Assembly: GCF_011745145.1 (NCBI RefSeq)
Contig: NZ_CP050191.1
Location: 5,310,147 to 5,374,146 of the forward strand
Origin: Mycobacterium sp. DL440
GTDB lineage: Bacteria > Actinomycetota > Actinomycetes > Mycobacteriales > Mycobacteriaceae
Direction: 5' to 3'
DNA: 64,000 nt
Shown: positions 10,144-18,483 of the stretch, piece by piece
Position numbering within the stretch: the stretch's first letter is position 1
How the letters are laid out: each line of letters begins with the position of its first letter
Notes under the pieces: generated by a model
Seen by the model: only the letters and a program-made list of their open reading frames with translations
Told to the model about the DNA's origin: nothing
The model's database searches: none
Made by a program: the position numbers and the translations under genes

Positions 10144-11472
10144 ATGGTCATGGCACCACCGGTTCCGCCGACCTGGTTTGCACTGCCGCCAGAGGTCAAC
10201 ACCGCGCGCTTGATGTTGGGTGCCGGCCCGGCGCCGATGCTGCAGGCGACAGCGGGCTGGGAAGGTCTGGCCATCCTGCTGGAGACCCAGGCCGACGAGC
10301 TAGCCGGGGCGCTGAGCACCCTGACCTCGGTGTGGAGCGGCGCGGCAAGCGAACGCGCTGTTTCCGCAACCATGCCGATGATCATGTGGCTGCGGACCAT
10401 GGTGTTGCAGGCGCAGAAGCGGGCGTTGCAGGCAAGCGCGCAGGCGAGCTCGTACACCCTGGCTCTGACGACCACTCCGCCGATTCCCGAGATCGAGCAG
10501 AACCACGTCACGAACGCAGTCCTGAACGCCACCAACTTCCTCGGTATCAATACGATGCCGATCGGGTTGAACGAGATGGACTACTTCGTCCGGATGTGGA
10601 ATCAGGCGGCCGGTGCGATGGAGGCCTACCACGCGGAAACCACCGCCAACCTGCTGTTCGAGCCGTTCGTGCCGATGCAGCCGATCGTGATGCCCGGGAT
10701 CGGTGAGACGACCGCGGCAGCGGCGATCGCGTCGACGGCGCCACGAACGGCCGTAGGTCTGGCCCGCAACGCGACGGTCGAAGCGATCAGCGCGGTATCC
10801 ACGTTGTCGTCGATGAAATTGGCTGTCGGCAATGCCGCTGCGCAGGCCAACCATGCCGAGCAGCGGGCGGTCGGTGCGGCGGGCAAGGGTGAGAACGCGG
10901 GGCAGCAGCAGAAGGATCCGAACGAGAAGAACCCCATGCAGCAGGGCATGCAGATGGCCATGCAGATGGCGCAGCAGGGTGGTCAGCTCGCAGGGCAGAT
11001 CCCGTCGATGCTCCAGAGCCCGATGCAGGCGATGACGCAGCCGTTGCAGCAGGTGACGCAGATGGTCAGCCAGTTCTCCAGCATGGGGGGCAGTGACAAG
11101 GGCATGCAGATGGGGCTGATGGGGGCGTCGCCCTTCTCGAGCCATCCGCTGGCCGGGGGTACGGGCCCGAGTTCGGGTGCCGGCCTGGTGCGCGCGGCGT
11201 CGCTGCCGGGCGCACTCGGATCTCCTCCGCGCACGGCGCTGTTGTCCAGCATGTTGGGCATCAGCGGCGAGGCCAAGCCGGCCGCGTCGGCCTTCGCGGC
11301 GGGGCCCGCAGGTCCGACGGCGCCGGCAGGTGGCGGTAGCGGCGGGGGCGGCGGGGCACCGGTGCACGCCGCCAAGAACAAGGAAGAGCAGAGCGGCGGC
11401 ACCAAGGACGGATTGGTGTCACCGACAGCTCTCACATACGACCAAACAGACGACGGGGACGACGACTGGTAG
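10144..11472 (+). CDS. ppe68: PPE68, PPE-family ESX-1 protein
   Basis: A protein of 442 residues. The N-terminal PPE domain begins PPVPPTWFALPPEVN, with the Pro-Pro-Glu signature near residue 15, and includes a WSGAAS turn. The C-terminal half is Gln/Met-rich and Gly/Pro-rich and ends in an acidic tail (DDGDDDW). It is longer than the 368-residue M. tuberculosis protein because of this low-complexity C-terminus. It pairs with PE35 and interacts with EsxB/EsxA at the membrane. Two ATGs, 10144 and 10150, are both possible starts. esxB follows 91 nt downstream. Confidence 0.93.
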   Translation: MVMAPPVPPTWFALPPEVNTARLMLGAGPAPMLQATAGWEGLAILLETQADELAGALSTLTSVWSGAASERAVSATMPMIMWLRTMVLQAQKRALQASAQASSYTLALTTTPPIPEIEQNHVTNAVLNATNFLGINTMPIGLNEMDYFVRMWNQAAGAMEAYHAETTANLLFEPFVPMQPIVMPGIGETTAAAAIASTAPRTAVGLARNATVEAISAVSTLSSMKLAVGNAAAQANHAEQRAVGAAGKGENAGQQQKDPNEKNPMQQGMQMAMQMAQQGGQLAGQIPSMLQSPMQAMTQPLQQVTQMVSQFSSMGGSDKGMQMGLMGASPFSSHPLAGGTGPSSGAGLVRAASLPGALGSPPRTALLSSMLGISGEAKPAASAFAAGPAGPTAPAGGGSGGGGGAPVHAAKNKEEQSGGTKDGLVSPTALTYDQTDDGDDDW

Positions 11473-11563
11473 TCGTCCACCACACAGACTTTCCGGCCAC
11501 CCGGCCGGGGGACTCGCCAAATTTTCTCTGGTGAGGACAAAGGAAAAATAAGGGGAATCCAAC

Positions 11564-11866
11564 ATGGCACAGATGAATACAGATGCCGCCGTCCTCGCCA
11601 AGGAGGCTGCGAATTTCGAGCGTATCTCCGGTGAGCTCAAGAGCGTGATGGCTCAGGTCGAGTCGACCGGCGGCACCTTGGCGGCCCAGATGCAGGGCCA
11701 GGCCGGCACCGCTGCTCAGTCGGCGCTGATGCGGTTCCATGAGGCTGCTGACAAGCAGATGCAGGAACTGAACGAGATCTCGACCAACATCCACACCTCG
11801 GGTACCCAGTACTCCAGCACCGACGACGATCAGGCCGGCACCCTGGCCTCGTCGATGAACATCTGA
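11564..11866 (+). CDS. esxB: EsxB (CFP-10), WXG100 ESX-1 substrate
   Basis: A protein of 100 residues, exactly the length of CFP-10. It forms the helical hairpin of the WXG100 family; the turn here reads QGQAGTAAQ without a Trp. The C-terminal tail has YSSTD, the Y-x-x-x-D export signal, and ends SSMNI; this tail is known to bind EccCb1. It forms a 1:1 heterodimer with EsxA, encoded 31 nt downstream. An AAGGGGAA-like ribosome-binding site precedes the ATG. Confidence 0.97.
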   Translation: MAQMNTDAAVLAKEAANFERISGELKSVMAQVESTGGTLAAQMQGQAGTAAQSALMRFHEAADKQMQELNEISTNIHTSGTQYSSTDDDQAGTLASSMNI

Positions 11867-11897
11867 CCTAACTGACCACAAGAAACGGAGACAAGAC

Positions 11898-12185
11898 ATG
11901 ACAGAACAGGTTTGGAACTTCGCAGGCATCGAAGGCGGAGCCGGAGAGATCCAGGGCGCCGTCGGCACCACCGCCGGCCTGCTGGACGAGGGCAAGGGTT
12001 CTCTGGCCACGCTCGCCTCGGCGTGGGGCGGCTCGGGTTCGGAGGCCTACCAGGCCGTTCAGACCCGTTGGGACAGCACCGCCAACGAGCTGAACCAGGC
12101 GCTGCAGAACCTCGCGCAGACCATCAGCGAGGCAGGGCAGACCATGGCCCAGACCGAGGCCGGCGTCTCGGGGATGTTTGCCTAG
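11898..12185 (+). CDS. esxA: EsxA (ESAT-6), WXG100 ESX-1 substrate
   Basis: A protein of 95 residues, the exact ESAT-6 length. It begins [12 protein letters not shown], has the WGGSGSEAY turn (W-x-G), and ends SGMFA, all hallmark features. It is exported as a heterodimer with EsxB. An ACGGAGA ribosome-binding site lies upstream. A long hairpin follows the stop codon and separates esxBA from espI. Confidence 0.98.
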   Translation: MTEQVWNFAGIEGGAGEIQGAVGTTAGLLDEGKGSLATLASAWGGSGSEAYQAVQTRWDSTANELNQALQNLAQTISEAGQTMAQTEAGVSGMFA

Positions 12186-12210
12186 TACTACGCGGCAACA
12201 AGCATGCTTT

Positions 12211-12258
12211 GGTGGGCGGGTGTTCGGACTATCTGATGATGGCCCGAACCCGCCCACC
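12211..12258 (+). terminator. Long hairpin between esxA and espI
   Basis: The left arm at 12211-12227 (GGTGGGCGGG, a TG bulge, TTCGG) pairs with CCGAACCCGCCCACC at 12244-12258, giving 15 base pairs with a 2-nt bulge. The loop is about 16 nt. No T-run follows, as is common in mycobacteria. It sits 25 nt after the esxA stop and 57 nt before espI. It may end or attenuate esxBA transcription, or stabilise the 3' end of the esxBA message. Confidence 0.5.
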
Positions 12259-12315
12259 ACTTGTGCTTGGGTGTAAAGATCTAACCATCTGTTTTTGACT
12301 ATCTGAGGGGTCCCC

Positions 12316-13746
12316 ATGTCGGCCGACTATGACCGGCTCTTTCACTCGTCGGAACCGGGCAGTAAACCGGTCGACGACGCCACGACCATCGTGGACAGAG
12401 ATGCCATCCTGAAGGCCGCCGCGGCAGCGGCGCCACCGCCGGTCCCGGTTGGGGAAACCAGTTCCACGGACGTACCCGTGGCCCCCACGGCCTCCACCCA
12501 GACTCAAGCGGCAGCGCAGCCGCGGCACGCGGAGACCGCGCAGCAGATGCCTGCGCCCATGCCGGCGCCGCCGGCAAGTGCGCCGCAGTGGCCGCAGAAC
12601 TCCATGCTGCGGGCCCCACAGCAGCAGCAGTTCGGCCAGGGCGCACGGCACGAGCAGGCCCGGGCCATGCCCGGTCCGGCCCCGCGCGTCGCGCCGGGCC
12701 CGGCGCCGTCGCAGTTCGCCGATCTCGATCCTGAGGTCAGTGGTCAGTGGCGAGCGGGGCAGGCTATCCCGACGCCGGCCGCGCCCGGCCCCACCTCGGC
12801 CGCCACGATGGGCAACCACCGCGCGATCGACGCCTTGTCGCACGTCGGGGTCAAGACCGGGGTGAAGATGCCGTCCCAGCGCGGATGGCGGCACTGGCTG
12901 TATCTCACGACGCGGATCAACCTCGGTCTGTCGCCCGATGAGGTCTACGAACTTGATCTGCACAACCGGATTCGGCGCAATGCCCGCGACTCGTACCAGA
13001 TCGGGGTCTTCGGTCTGAAAGGCGGCGTCGGCAAGACCGCGGTCACGGTCGCGCTGGGATCGGCGATGGCCAGGGTTCGCGGCGACCGCATCCTGGCGAT
13101 CGACGCCGACCCGGACGGCGGCAACCTGGCCGACCGGGCCGGGCGTCAGTCCGCGGCGACGATCTCGGATCTGCTCGCCGACCAGGAACTGTCGCGCTAC
13201 AACGACATTCGTGCCTACACGAGCATGAACGGCGCCAACCTCGAGGTGCTGTCGTCCGAGGACTACAGCGGCGCGCAGCGCGAGTTCAACGACGATGACT
13301 GGAAGGGCGCCACCGCCGTGGTGTCGCGCTACTACAACCTTGTTCTCGCCGACTGTGGCGCGGGTCTGTTCCAGAAGGCTTCCCGCGGTGTGCTGTCCAC
13401 CGTGTCGGGCATGGTCATCGTGGCCAGCGCCTCGATCGACGGAGCGCGGCAGGCCGCCATCACGATGGACTGGTTGCGCCAGAACGGATACCAGGATCTG
13501 CTCGGCCGGTCCTGTGTCGTCATCAACCACGTCACGCCGGGTAAGCCGAACGTCGACGTCGAGGATCTCGTGCAGCAGTTCGAACGCCACGTACCCCCGG
13601 GCCGCGTTGTCGTACTGCCGTGGGACAAGCACGTCGCTGCGGGCACCGAGATTCAGCTCGAGCTGCTCAGCGACACGTTCCAACGCCGCATCACCGAACT
13701 GGCCGCGGCGCTGTCCGACGATTTCGACAGGCTTGAACGGCGTTGA
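12316..13746 (+). CDS. espI: EspI, MinD/ParA-like ESX-1 regulator ATPase
   Basis: A protein of 476 residues, shorter than the 666 of M. tuberculosis EspI because the Pro/Ala-rich N-terminal half (about residues 30-150) is shorter. The C-terminal half is a MinD/ParA-type ATPase with the deviant Walker A GLKGGVGKT at about residues 233-241 and a Walker A' aspartate in ILAIDADPDGG. In M. tuberculosis EspI lowers ESX-1 secretion when ATP is low. The stop overlaps the TTG start of eccD1. Confidence 0.9.
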   Translation: MSADYDRLFHSSEPGSKPVDDATTIVDRDAILKAAAAAAPPPVPVGETSSTDVPVAPTASTQTQAAAQPRHAETAQQMPAPMPAPPASAPQWPQNSMLRAPQQQQFGQGARHEQARAMPGPAPRVAPGPAPSQFADLDPEVSGQWRAGQAIPTPAAPGPTSAATMGNHRAIDALSHVGVKTGVKMPSQRGWRHWLYLTTRINLGLSPDEVYELDLHNRIRRNARDSYQIGVFGLKGGVGKTAVTVALGSAMARVRGDRILAIDADPDGGNLADRAGRQSAATISDLLADQELSRYNDIRAYTSMNGANLEVLSSEDYSGAQREFNDDDWKGATAVVSRYYNLVLADCGAGLFQKASRGVLSTVSGMVIVASASIDGARQAAITMDWLRQNGYQDLLGRSCVVINHVTPGKPNVDVEDLVQQFERHVPPGRVVVLPWDKHVAAGTEIQLELLSDTFQRRITELAAALSDDFDRLERR

Positions 13747-15275
13747 CCACGACCGCAGCTGCCGCTGACACATCGAGCGCGACGCCCGGCAGGCCGTCCA
13801 CCACCCGGGTCACCATCCTCACCGGTAAGCGGATGACGGACCTGGTGTTGCCGGCCACGGCGCCGATTGAGACCTACATCGACGAGACCGTGAGTGTTCT
13901 GGGCGACTTGCTCGAGGACACTCCGAAGGACACCCTCGCCGGTTTCGATTTCTCCGAGCAGGGCATGTGGGCGTTCGCCCGCCCGGGTGCGCCGCCACTG
14001 AAGGCCGACGAATCCCTGGATGATGCCGGGGTGGTCGACGGCTCGTTGCTGACCTTGGTGTCGGTCAGCCGCACCGAGCGGTACCGCCCGCTGGTCGAGG
14101 ACGTGATCGACGCGATCGCGGTGCTCGACGAGTCACCGATCTTTGACCGCACGGCACTGAATCGCTTTGTCGGCCTGGCCATCCCGGTGGTCGCCACGGT
14201 CATCACCGCCGTGTCGCTGGTGTCCTGGAACGGGGCCGGCCAGGGTTGGTGGTGGGCGCTGGCGCTGGGATTGTTCGGCCTGGGTCTGCTCGGCGGGAGC
14301 CTCGCCGCCCAAAACCGGTACGAGAACCTGGATCTGGCCGAGAGTCTGCTGCTGGCTTCGGCGATCGTGCTGGGCGGTGCCGCGGCGTTGGCCGTGCCAT
14401 TGCCCTATGACGCCGATTCCCTTGGCGCGCCACAGCTCGCCGGTGCGGGTGCAGTGGTGCTGTTGTTGACGTTGGCGACCCGTGGTGGGCCGCGTGGACG
14501 GGCAGATGTGGCCTCATTCGCGGCGGTGCTGGCGATCGCCATCACCGGGGCGGCGATCGCCGTCGGGTACGGCGGTGCCGCGTGGGTGCCGGCCGGAGCC
14601 ATCGCGTTCGGGCTGATCGTGGTCACCAACGCCGCCAAACTCACTGTCGCCGTTGCCCGTATCGCCCTGCCGCCGATCCCGGCGCCCGGTGAGTCGGTGT
14701 CCAACGACGAGCTGCTCGACCCGGTCATCACGCCCGACGAGGTCGATGAGGCGTCACCTACCTGGAAGGCGATCATCGCCTCGGTGCCGGAATCGGCGGC
14801 ACGGCTGCAGGAGCGCAGCCAGCTGACCCGCCAACTGTTGATCGGCTTCCTCTCGGCCGGTGCGCTGGTGCTGTCGGTCGGCGCGATTGCCGTTGTGGTG
14901 CAAGGACATTTCTTCGTACACAGCATGCTCGTGGCTGTCCTGGTGGCGGTGATCTGCGGCTTCCGCTCGCGGCTGTATGCCGAGCGGTGGTGCTCCTGGG
15001 CACTGCTCGCGGCGGCAATCGCCGTTCCCACCGGTGTGATGGTGCGCCTGTGCCTGTGGAATCCGGGCAGTGCGTGGCTGGTCCTGGCGATCTACACGGC
15101 GCTCGGATTGGTCGCGGTAATCGCTGTCGGTGCTACCGACGGCGTGCGCCGCGTGTCACCGGTGACGAAGCGAATCCTGGAGCTGGGCGACGGCCTCGCC
15201 ATCGCCGCGGTGATTCCGTTGCTACTGTGGATCGCCGGCGTCTACGACCTGGTGCGGAACCTGCGTTTGCACTGA
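13743..15275 (+). CDS. eccD1: EccD1, polytopic membrane pore component of ESX-1
   Basis: A protein of 510 residues (511 in M. tuberculosis) starting at a TTG that overlaps the espI stop. Residues about 20-105 form a ubiquitin-like cytosolic domain (TRVTILTGKRMTDLVLP onward). About eleven hydrophobic helices follow from residue 140, ending WIAGVYDLVRNLRLH. EccD forms most of the membrane-embedded part of the ESX core complex. It closes the uninterrupted + strand core operon. Confidence 0.95.
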   Translation: MTTTAAAADTSSATPGRPSTTRVTILTGKRMTDLVLPATAPIETYIDETVSVLGDLLEDTPKDTLAGFDFSEQGMWAFARPGAPPLKADESLDDAGVVDGSLLTLVSVSRTERYRPLVEDVIDAIAVLDESPIFDRTALNRFVGLAIPVVATVITAVSLVSWNGAGQGWWWALALGLFGLGLLGGSLAAQNRYENLDLAESLLLASAIVLGGAAALAVPLPYDADSLGAPQLAGAGAVVLLLTLATRGGPRGRADVASFAAVLAIAITGAAIAVGYGGAAWVPAGAIAFGLIVVTNAAKLTVAVARIALPPIPAPGESVSNDELLDPVITPDEVDEASPTWKAIIASVPESAARLQERSQLTRQLLIGFLSAGALVLSVGAIAVVVQGHFFVHSMLVAVLVAVICGFRSRLYAERWCSWALLAAAIAVPTGVMVRLCLWNPGSAWLVLAIYTALGLVAVIAVGATDGVRRVSPVTKRILELGDGLAIAAVIPLLLWIAGVYDLVRNLRLH

Positions 15276-15705
15276 GGTTTACGGGGCGGGGCGCGCGTCG
15301 GCCGGGCCGTCGGCGCCAGGAGCCCAGCAATTGCATGGGGTGGATCAGAATTTTCCCGGGGGAGAGGCGATTCTGAAGGCCCCGGCGGCGGCAAACGGTG
15401 GTGCATCGAAGCGGTATGTCGGGCTGTTCCGGTCAAAATCGAAGCGGTGGTTGGTATTTGGTGACCAGTGCGGTGAGGCCTAGTGCACTGGTGTGGTTCG
15501 AGTGGGCGCAGGAATACGCCCGCACCGGCGGAGCTGTTCGCCAGTTGAGGTTGCTCGGCGCGAATTCAGTGACGTCATGGTGATTCGGGGCCGGCGTCCT
15601 CCCTCCAGAATTGCGCGGCTGCCGTGAGTGAGCGCGGGTTAGGCTGCTGCCCAAGTGGTCCCGCGACGGTGCGGAATCGGCGAACAACTCCGGGGGCGAA
15701 TTCGA
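15276..15705 (+). other. Intergenic region with no recognisable gene
   Basis: These 430 nt after eccD1 contain only short frames without good ribosome-binding sites or family features. No strong hairpin with a T-run was seen. The 3' part should hold the promoter of the lipoprotein gene at 15706. Confidence 0.5.
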
Positions 15706-16047
15706 ATGAAAATGACGTCACATATGCGCGGGGGCGCCGCTGCGGCAATCGTGATTGTCGCCGGTCTGCTTGGGGCATGCTCGGCTCACGTCGAAGCTGG
15801 TACGGCCTCGGGGGTCAGCAAAGAGAAGTTGGCCAAGGTCGTCAAGGAGAAGCTGGAGGCCCAGGTCGGGGCGAAGGCGGATTCGGTGGTGTGCGATGGC
15901 ACTTTGCCGGCCAAGGTCGACGCCACGCAGAAATGCGTCCTGACCGCCGGCGGCAGCACGAAGTACGGGGTGACGGTCACCGCCACCTCGGTCGACGGCG
16001 ACAACGTCAAGTTCGATGTCAAGGTCGACGACAAGCCGATGGGGTAA
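15706..16047 (+). CDS. DUF4333-type lipoprotein
   Basis: A protein of 113 residues with a lipoprotein signal peptide: a hydrophobic stretch (AAAAIVIVAGLLGAC) ends in the lipobox LLGAC, with the acceptor Cys near residue 25. The mature part has VCDGTLPAKVDATQKC, two Cys that could pair, followed by a beta-rich segment (YGVTVTATSVDG) ending at KPMG. This is the DUF4333 layout of small mycobacterial and corynebacterial lipoproteins of unknown function. An in-frame ATG at 15724 is an alternative start. Its role in secretion is unknown; it is linked to ESX-1 by position only. Confidence 0.75.
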   Translation: MKMTSHMRGGAAAAIVIVAGLLGACSAHVEAGTASGVSKEKLAKVVKEKLEAQVGAKADSVVCDGTLPAKVDATQKCVLTAGGSTKYGVTVTATSVDGDNVKFDVKVDDKPMG

Positions 16048-16242
16048 GCGGTATCGCCGCTGAGTGGCGATGGTGAGCCCGGACCAGATGTTGTCGCAGT
16101 AATCGGATCCCCTGCTGTGGCGTCGTCGGGACAGCGGCGCAGTCGGTGGACGTCGAGGCGGGAAGACCCAGATTTTGCGTGTTCGGGGTACTCGCACCTC
16201 AGGTAGTCTTTTGCTGAGCTATTTGGTGGAGGGGACCACATT

Positions 16243-16476
16243 ATGGGCGTATCTGGGCTGGTGAGCCGGGGTTCGCGCGCTGCGGGGAAGTTTGTCGAGT
16301 TGACCGACCGAGTGGTGTCACCGGGACACGGCAACATCAGCGCTGAGCTTCGATCGATGTCGAAGCATGACGTGCAGGCCGTCTCGTTGCCGGTGGTAGG
16401 GGCCGCTGGTCGTGGTGAGCATGCTGGCGGGCTGTCGGAAGAGGTTGGTGTGCCGGGCGATTGGGGATCGCGATGA
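16243..16476 (+). CDS. Small hypothetical protein coupled to espJ
   Basis: A predicted 77-residue protein with no family I recognise. The ATG at 16243 has a GGTGGAGGGG ribosome-binding site upstream. Its stop overlaps the start of the EspJ-like gene by 4 nt (ATGA), the arrangement of translationally coupled genes, which supports it being real. The sequence is Gly/Ser/Val-rich and basic at the N-terminus, has no signal peptide, and the C-terminal part is Gly/Glu-rich. It could be a leader ORF whose translation opens the espJ start. Confidence 0.5.
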   Translation: MGVSGLVSRGSRAAGKFVELTDRVVSPGHGNISAELRSMSKHDVQAVSLPVVGAAGRGEHAGGLSEEVGVPGDWGSR

Positions 16477-17282
16477 GTGGATTGAAGGTCAATCCGGCTG
16501 AGGTGCGGACGCAGGGCGCATCGATGGAATCCAGTGCCGACGCGATTCCCGCGCCACCGGACCGATTTACGGCACAGGGCACGGATCCGATGTCGGAAGC
16601 GCTAGCCAGCCGGACGCAGCAGGTCGAGGCCCCGTTCATCGACGGTGTTGGCCAAACCAAGGCTGACGCACAGGCCACTGCCCGGGATATTCAGGCTGCC
16701 GCGGATAAATATGAGCAGTCCGATCAGCACATCGCCGGGCAGATCCAGGGGACGGGGCTGGGCGGTGCTGCGGGCACGGCCAGCGGATCCGGTGCTGGTG
16801 GTGGCGCGGAGGGATTGCAGCAGCTGCAGCAGATGATGCAGATGCCGATGCAGATGGCTCAGATGGCCGCCCAGGTGCCGATGCAGATGGCTCAGATGGC
16901 TGGCCAGATACCGCAGGCAGTCATGCAGGGTGTGCAGCAGATCGGCCAGATGACCGGCGGAATGGGCCAGGGCGCCGACGCCGCGGCGGGCAAGCCCGGT
17001 GGCGGGCCTGCAGGGTCAGAGCAGCCCGGCGGCGAGAAGCCCGACGAGCGTGACGAGCGCGAGAAACGCGAGGGTGAGCGCGAGAAGCGCGACGAGGGGC
17101 GAGACGGAAACACTGAGGCATCGGAAGGTGCAGCCGCGGAGTCCGCACCCGCCGAGCGGGCCCCGGTATCCCCACCGTCCGCAGCGCAACCCACCCCTGC
17201 AACGCCCGCACCGGAAGCTTCATCGCCGCCCGCCGCCACGGCGCCGCGGCGAGCGCCCACTGATCCTGCGATCGTGTTGTAA
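16473..17282 (+). CDS. espJ: EspJ-like ESX-1 secretion-associated protein
   Basis: A protein of 269 residues (280 in M. tuberculosis EspJ). The N-terminal 90 residues are helical and end in YEQSD, a Y-x-x-x-D export motif at about residues 84-88. A Met/Gln-rich segment with a repeated MQMAQMA pattern follows, then a charged Glu/Arg/Lys repeat (about 190-215) and a Pro/Ala-rich tail. This matches EspJ: an EspC-type N-terminal hairpin plus low-complexity tail. I used the ATG at 16473, which overlaps the upstream stop; an in-frame ATG 12 nt earlier exists. Position before espK supports the call. Confidence 0.75.
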   Translation: MSGLKVNPAEVRTQGASMESSADAIPAPPDRFTAQGTDPMSEALASRTQQVEAPFIDGVGQTKADAQATARDIQAAADKYEQSDQHIAGQIQGTGLGGAAGTASGSGAGGGAEGLQQLQQMMQMPMQMAQMAAQVPMQMAQMAGQIPQAVMQGVQQIGQMTGGMGQGADAAAGKPGGGPAGSEQPGGEKPDERDEREKREGEREKRDEGRDGNTEASEGAAAESAPAERAPVSPPSAAQPTPATPAPEASSPPAATAPRRAPTDPAIVL

Positions 17283-17313
17283 CCGTATCCGTCACTGAGT
17301 CAAAGGTGTGCCA

Positions 17314-18483
17314 ATGAGTTTGCCTCCCCCGCCGGGTTCGTTTGGACAGCAGCCGCCTATGGGTGGTGGCGGTCAGCCTGGCGGTGCGCCGCAACCGTGG
17401 CAGCAGCAACCCGGTGGTCCGGCCGGCCCGCCGTCTGGTGGTCCGCCGCCGTGGGGTCCTCAACAACAGTGGGCGGGCGGCCCGCCGCCGCCCAACGGTG
17501 GCGGAAAAACAAAGTGGATCCTCGGCGGCCTAGCTGCGGTGCTGGCGATCGCACTGGCCGTCGTCGTCACGGTGCTGGTCGTCAAGCCTGATAATGGTGG
17601 CAATGGTCCGTCGAATGTCGGCGCGAATGGCTCGAATTCCGAATTCGCGAGCGCAAATGACACAGGGCCGGTGAACATCATCACCGAGGATCCGACATGT
17701 GCGCCATGGACGCGTGTATCGCAAGATTACGCTGACCGCACCAATGCAGTTAACTGGGGCGATCGGGACTCATCTGTTCCCGCGACAGCCTGGAGCCCAG
17801 AGCAGCGAAACATGTACGAGACTGTTGGCAACGCGACAACAGACGCGGCGAATAGGACACAGAACCTAGTCAAACAGACTCCGCATCGAGTGATGCGTGA
17901 ATTGTACCAACAATTTATCGCATACGCTCACGCATTTGTAGACGCGATTCCAAGTTATGTTGCCGATCGATATAGTCTATCTATTACGTTAAACGCAGTT
18001 GGGCTCGGAATAGCCAATATATGCTCGGCGATCGATTACGGATCTGCTCAAGCAATCGCGCCGTTGGTCCCAAAGCCTGAGCCTCCGTCCGCAGTGCCGA
18101 CCGACCAACCGACTATGGAGCGGTTTCTGACGTCAACCAATCCGGTATGCGCCGAGTGGGAACCCTCCGCAATCAAGTTCGATGCCGATACAGCGGAATG
18201 GCGTCAAATCGATCCGAACCTCCCTGCTGATAAATGGAATCCGGAGCAGAGAGCGCTGAGCGATGCCGCCATCCCTTTAATGTTCGCAAATGCAGACACT
18301 ATGGAGCGTATGGGCCGGCAGAGTAAGAATGCAGTTCTAGAAGATGTTGCCGTACTCGCCGCGCAATATCAACGGGGATTTGCAAACGCCCTCCCGAACT
18401 ACAGATTGGCTGATAATTTCCTATCGGCTGTGACGTCGTACCTTGTGAAAGGGGTTAGTTGGGGATGTAAGGCCGTGTCATGA
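17314..18483 (+). CDS. Pro-rich membrane protein with two Cys-framed repeats
   Basis: A protein of 389 residues that I cannot assign to a named family. The order is a Pro/Gly/Gln-rich cytosolic N-terminus (residues 1-60), one membrane helix (about 66-88) and a large outer domain. The outer domain is two repeats of about 125 residues. Each opens with a Cys-Ala-x-Trp motif (CAPW and CAEW), has a W-S/N-P-E-Q-R motif and closes with a second Cys (NICSA and GCKAV), so disulfides are likely. The ATG at 17314 has AAAGG 7 nt upstream; the GTG at 17308 is less likely. The stop overlaps espK by 4 nt. The 3' half is clearly AT-richer than the flanks. Confidence 0.7.
   Translation: MSLPPPPGSFGQQPPMGGGGQPGGAPQPWQQQPGGPAGPPSGGPPPWGPQQQWAGGPPPPNGGGKTKWILGGLAAVLAIALAVVVTVLVVKPDNGGNGPSNVGANGSNSEFASANDTGPVNIITEDPTCAPWTRVSQDYADRTNAVNWGDRDSSVPATAWSPEQRNMYETVGNATTDAANRTQNLVKQTPHRVMRELYQQFIAYAHAFVDAIPSYVADRYSLSITLNAVGLGIANICSAIDYGSAQAIAPLVPKPEPPSAVPTDQPTMERFLTSTNPVCAEWEPSAIKFDADTAEWRQIDPNLPADKWNPEQRALSDAAIPLMFANADTMERMGRQSKNAVLEDVAVLAAQYQRGFANALPNYRLADNFLSAVTSYLVKGVSWGCKAVS

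Noticed and set aside
15398-15583. 61-residue frame after eccD1
   Set aside because: No ribosome-binding site, signal or family; amino acid make-up is random-like.
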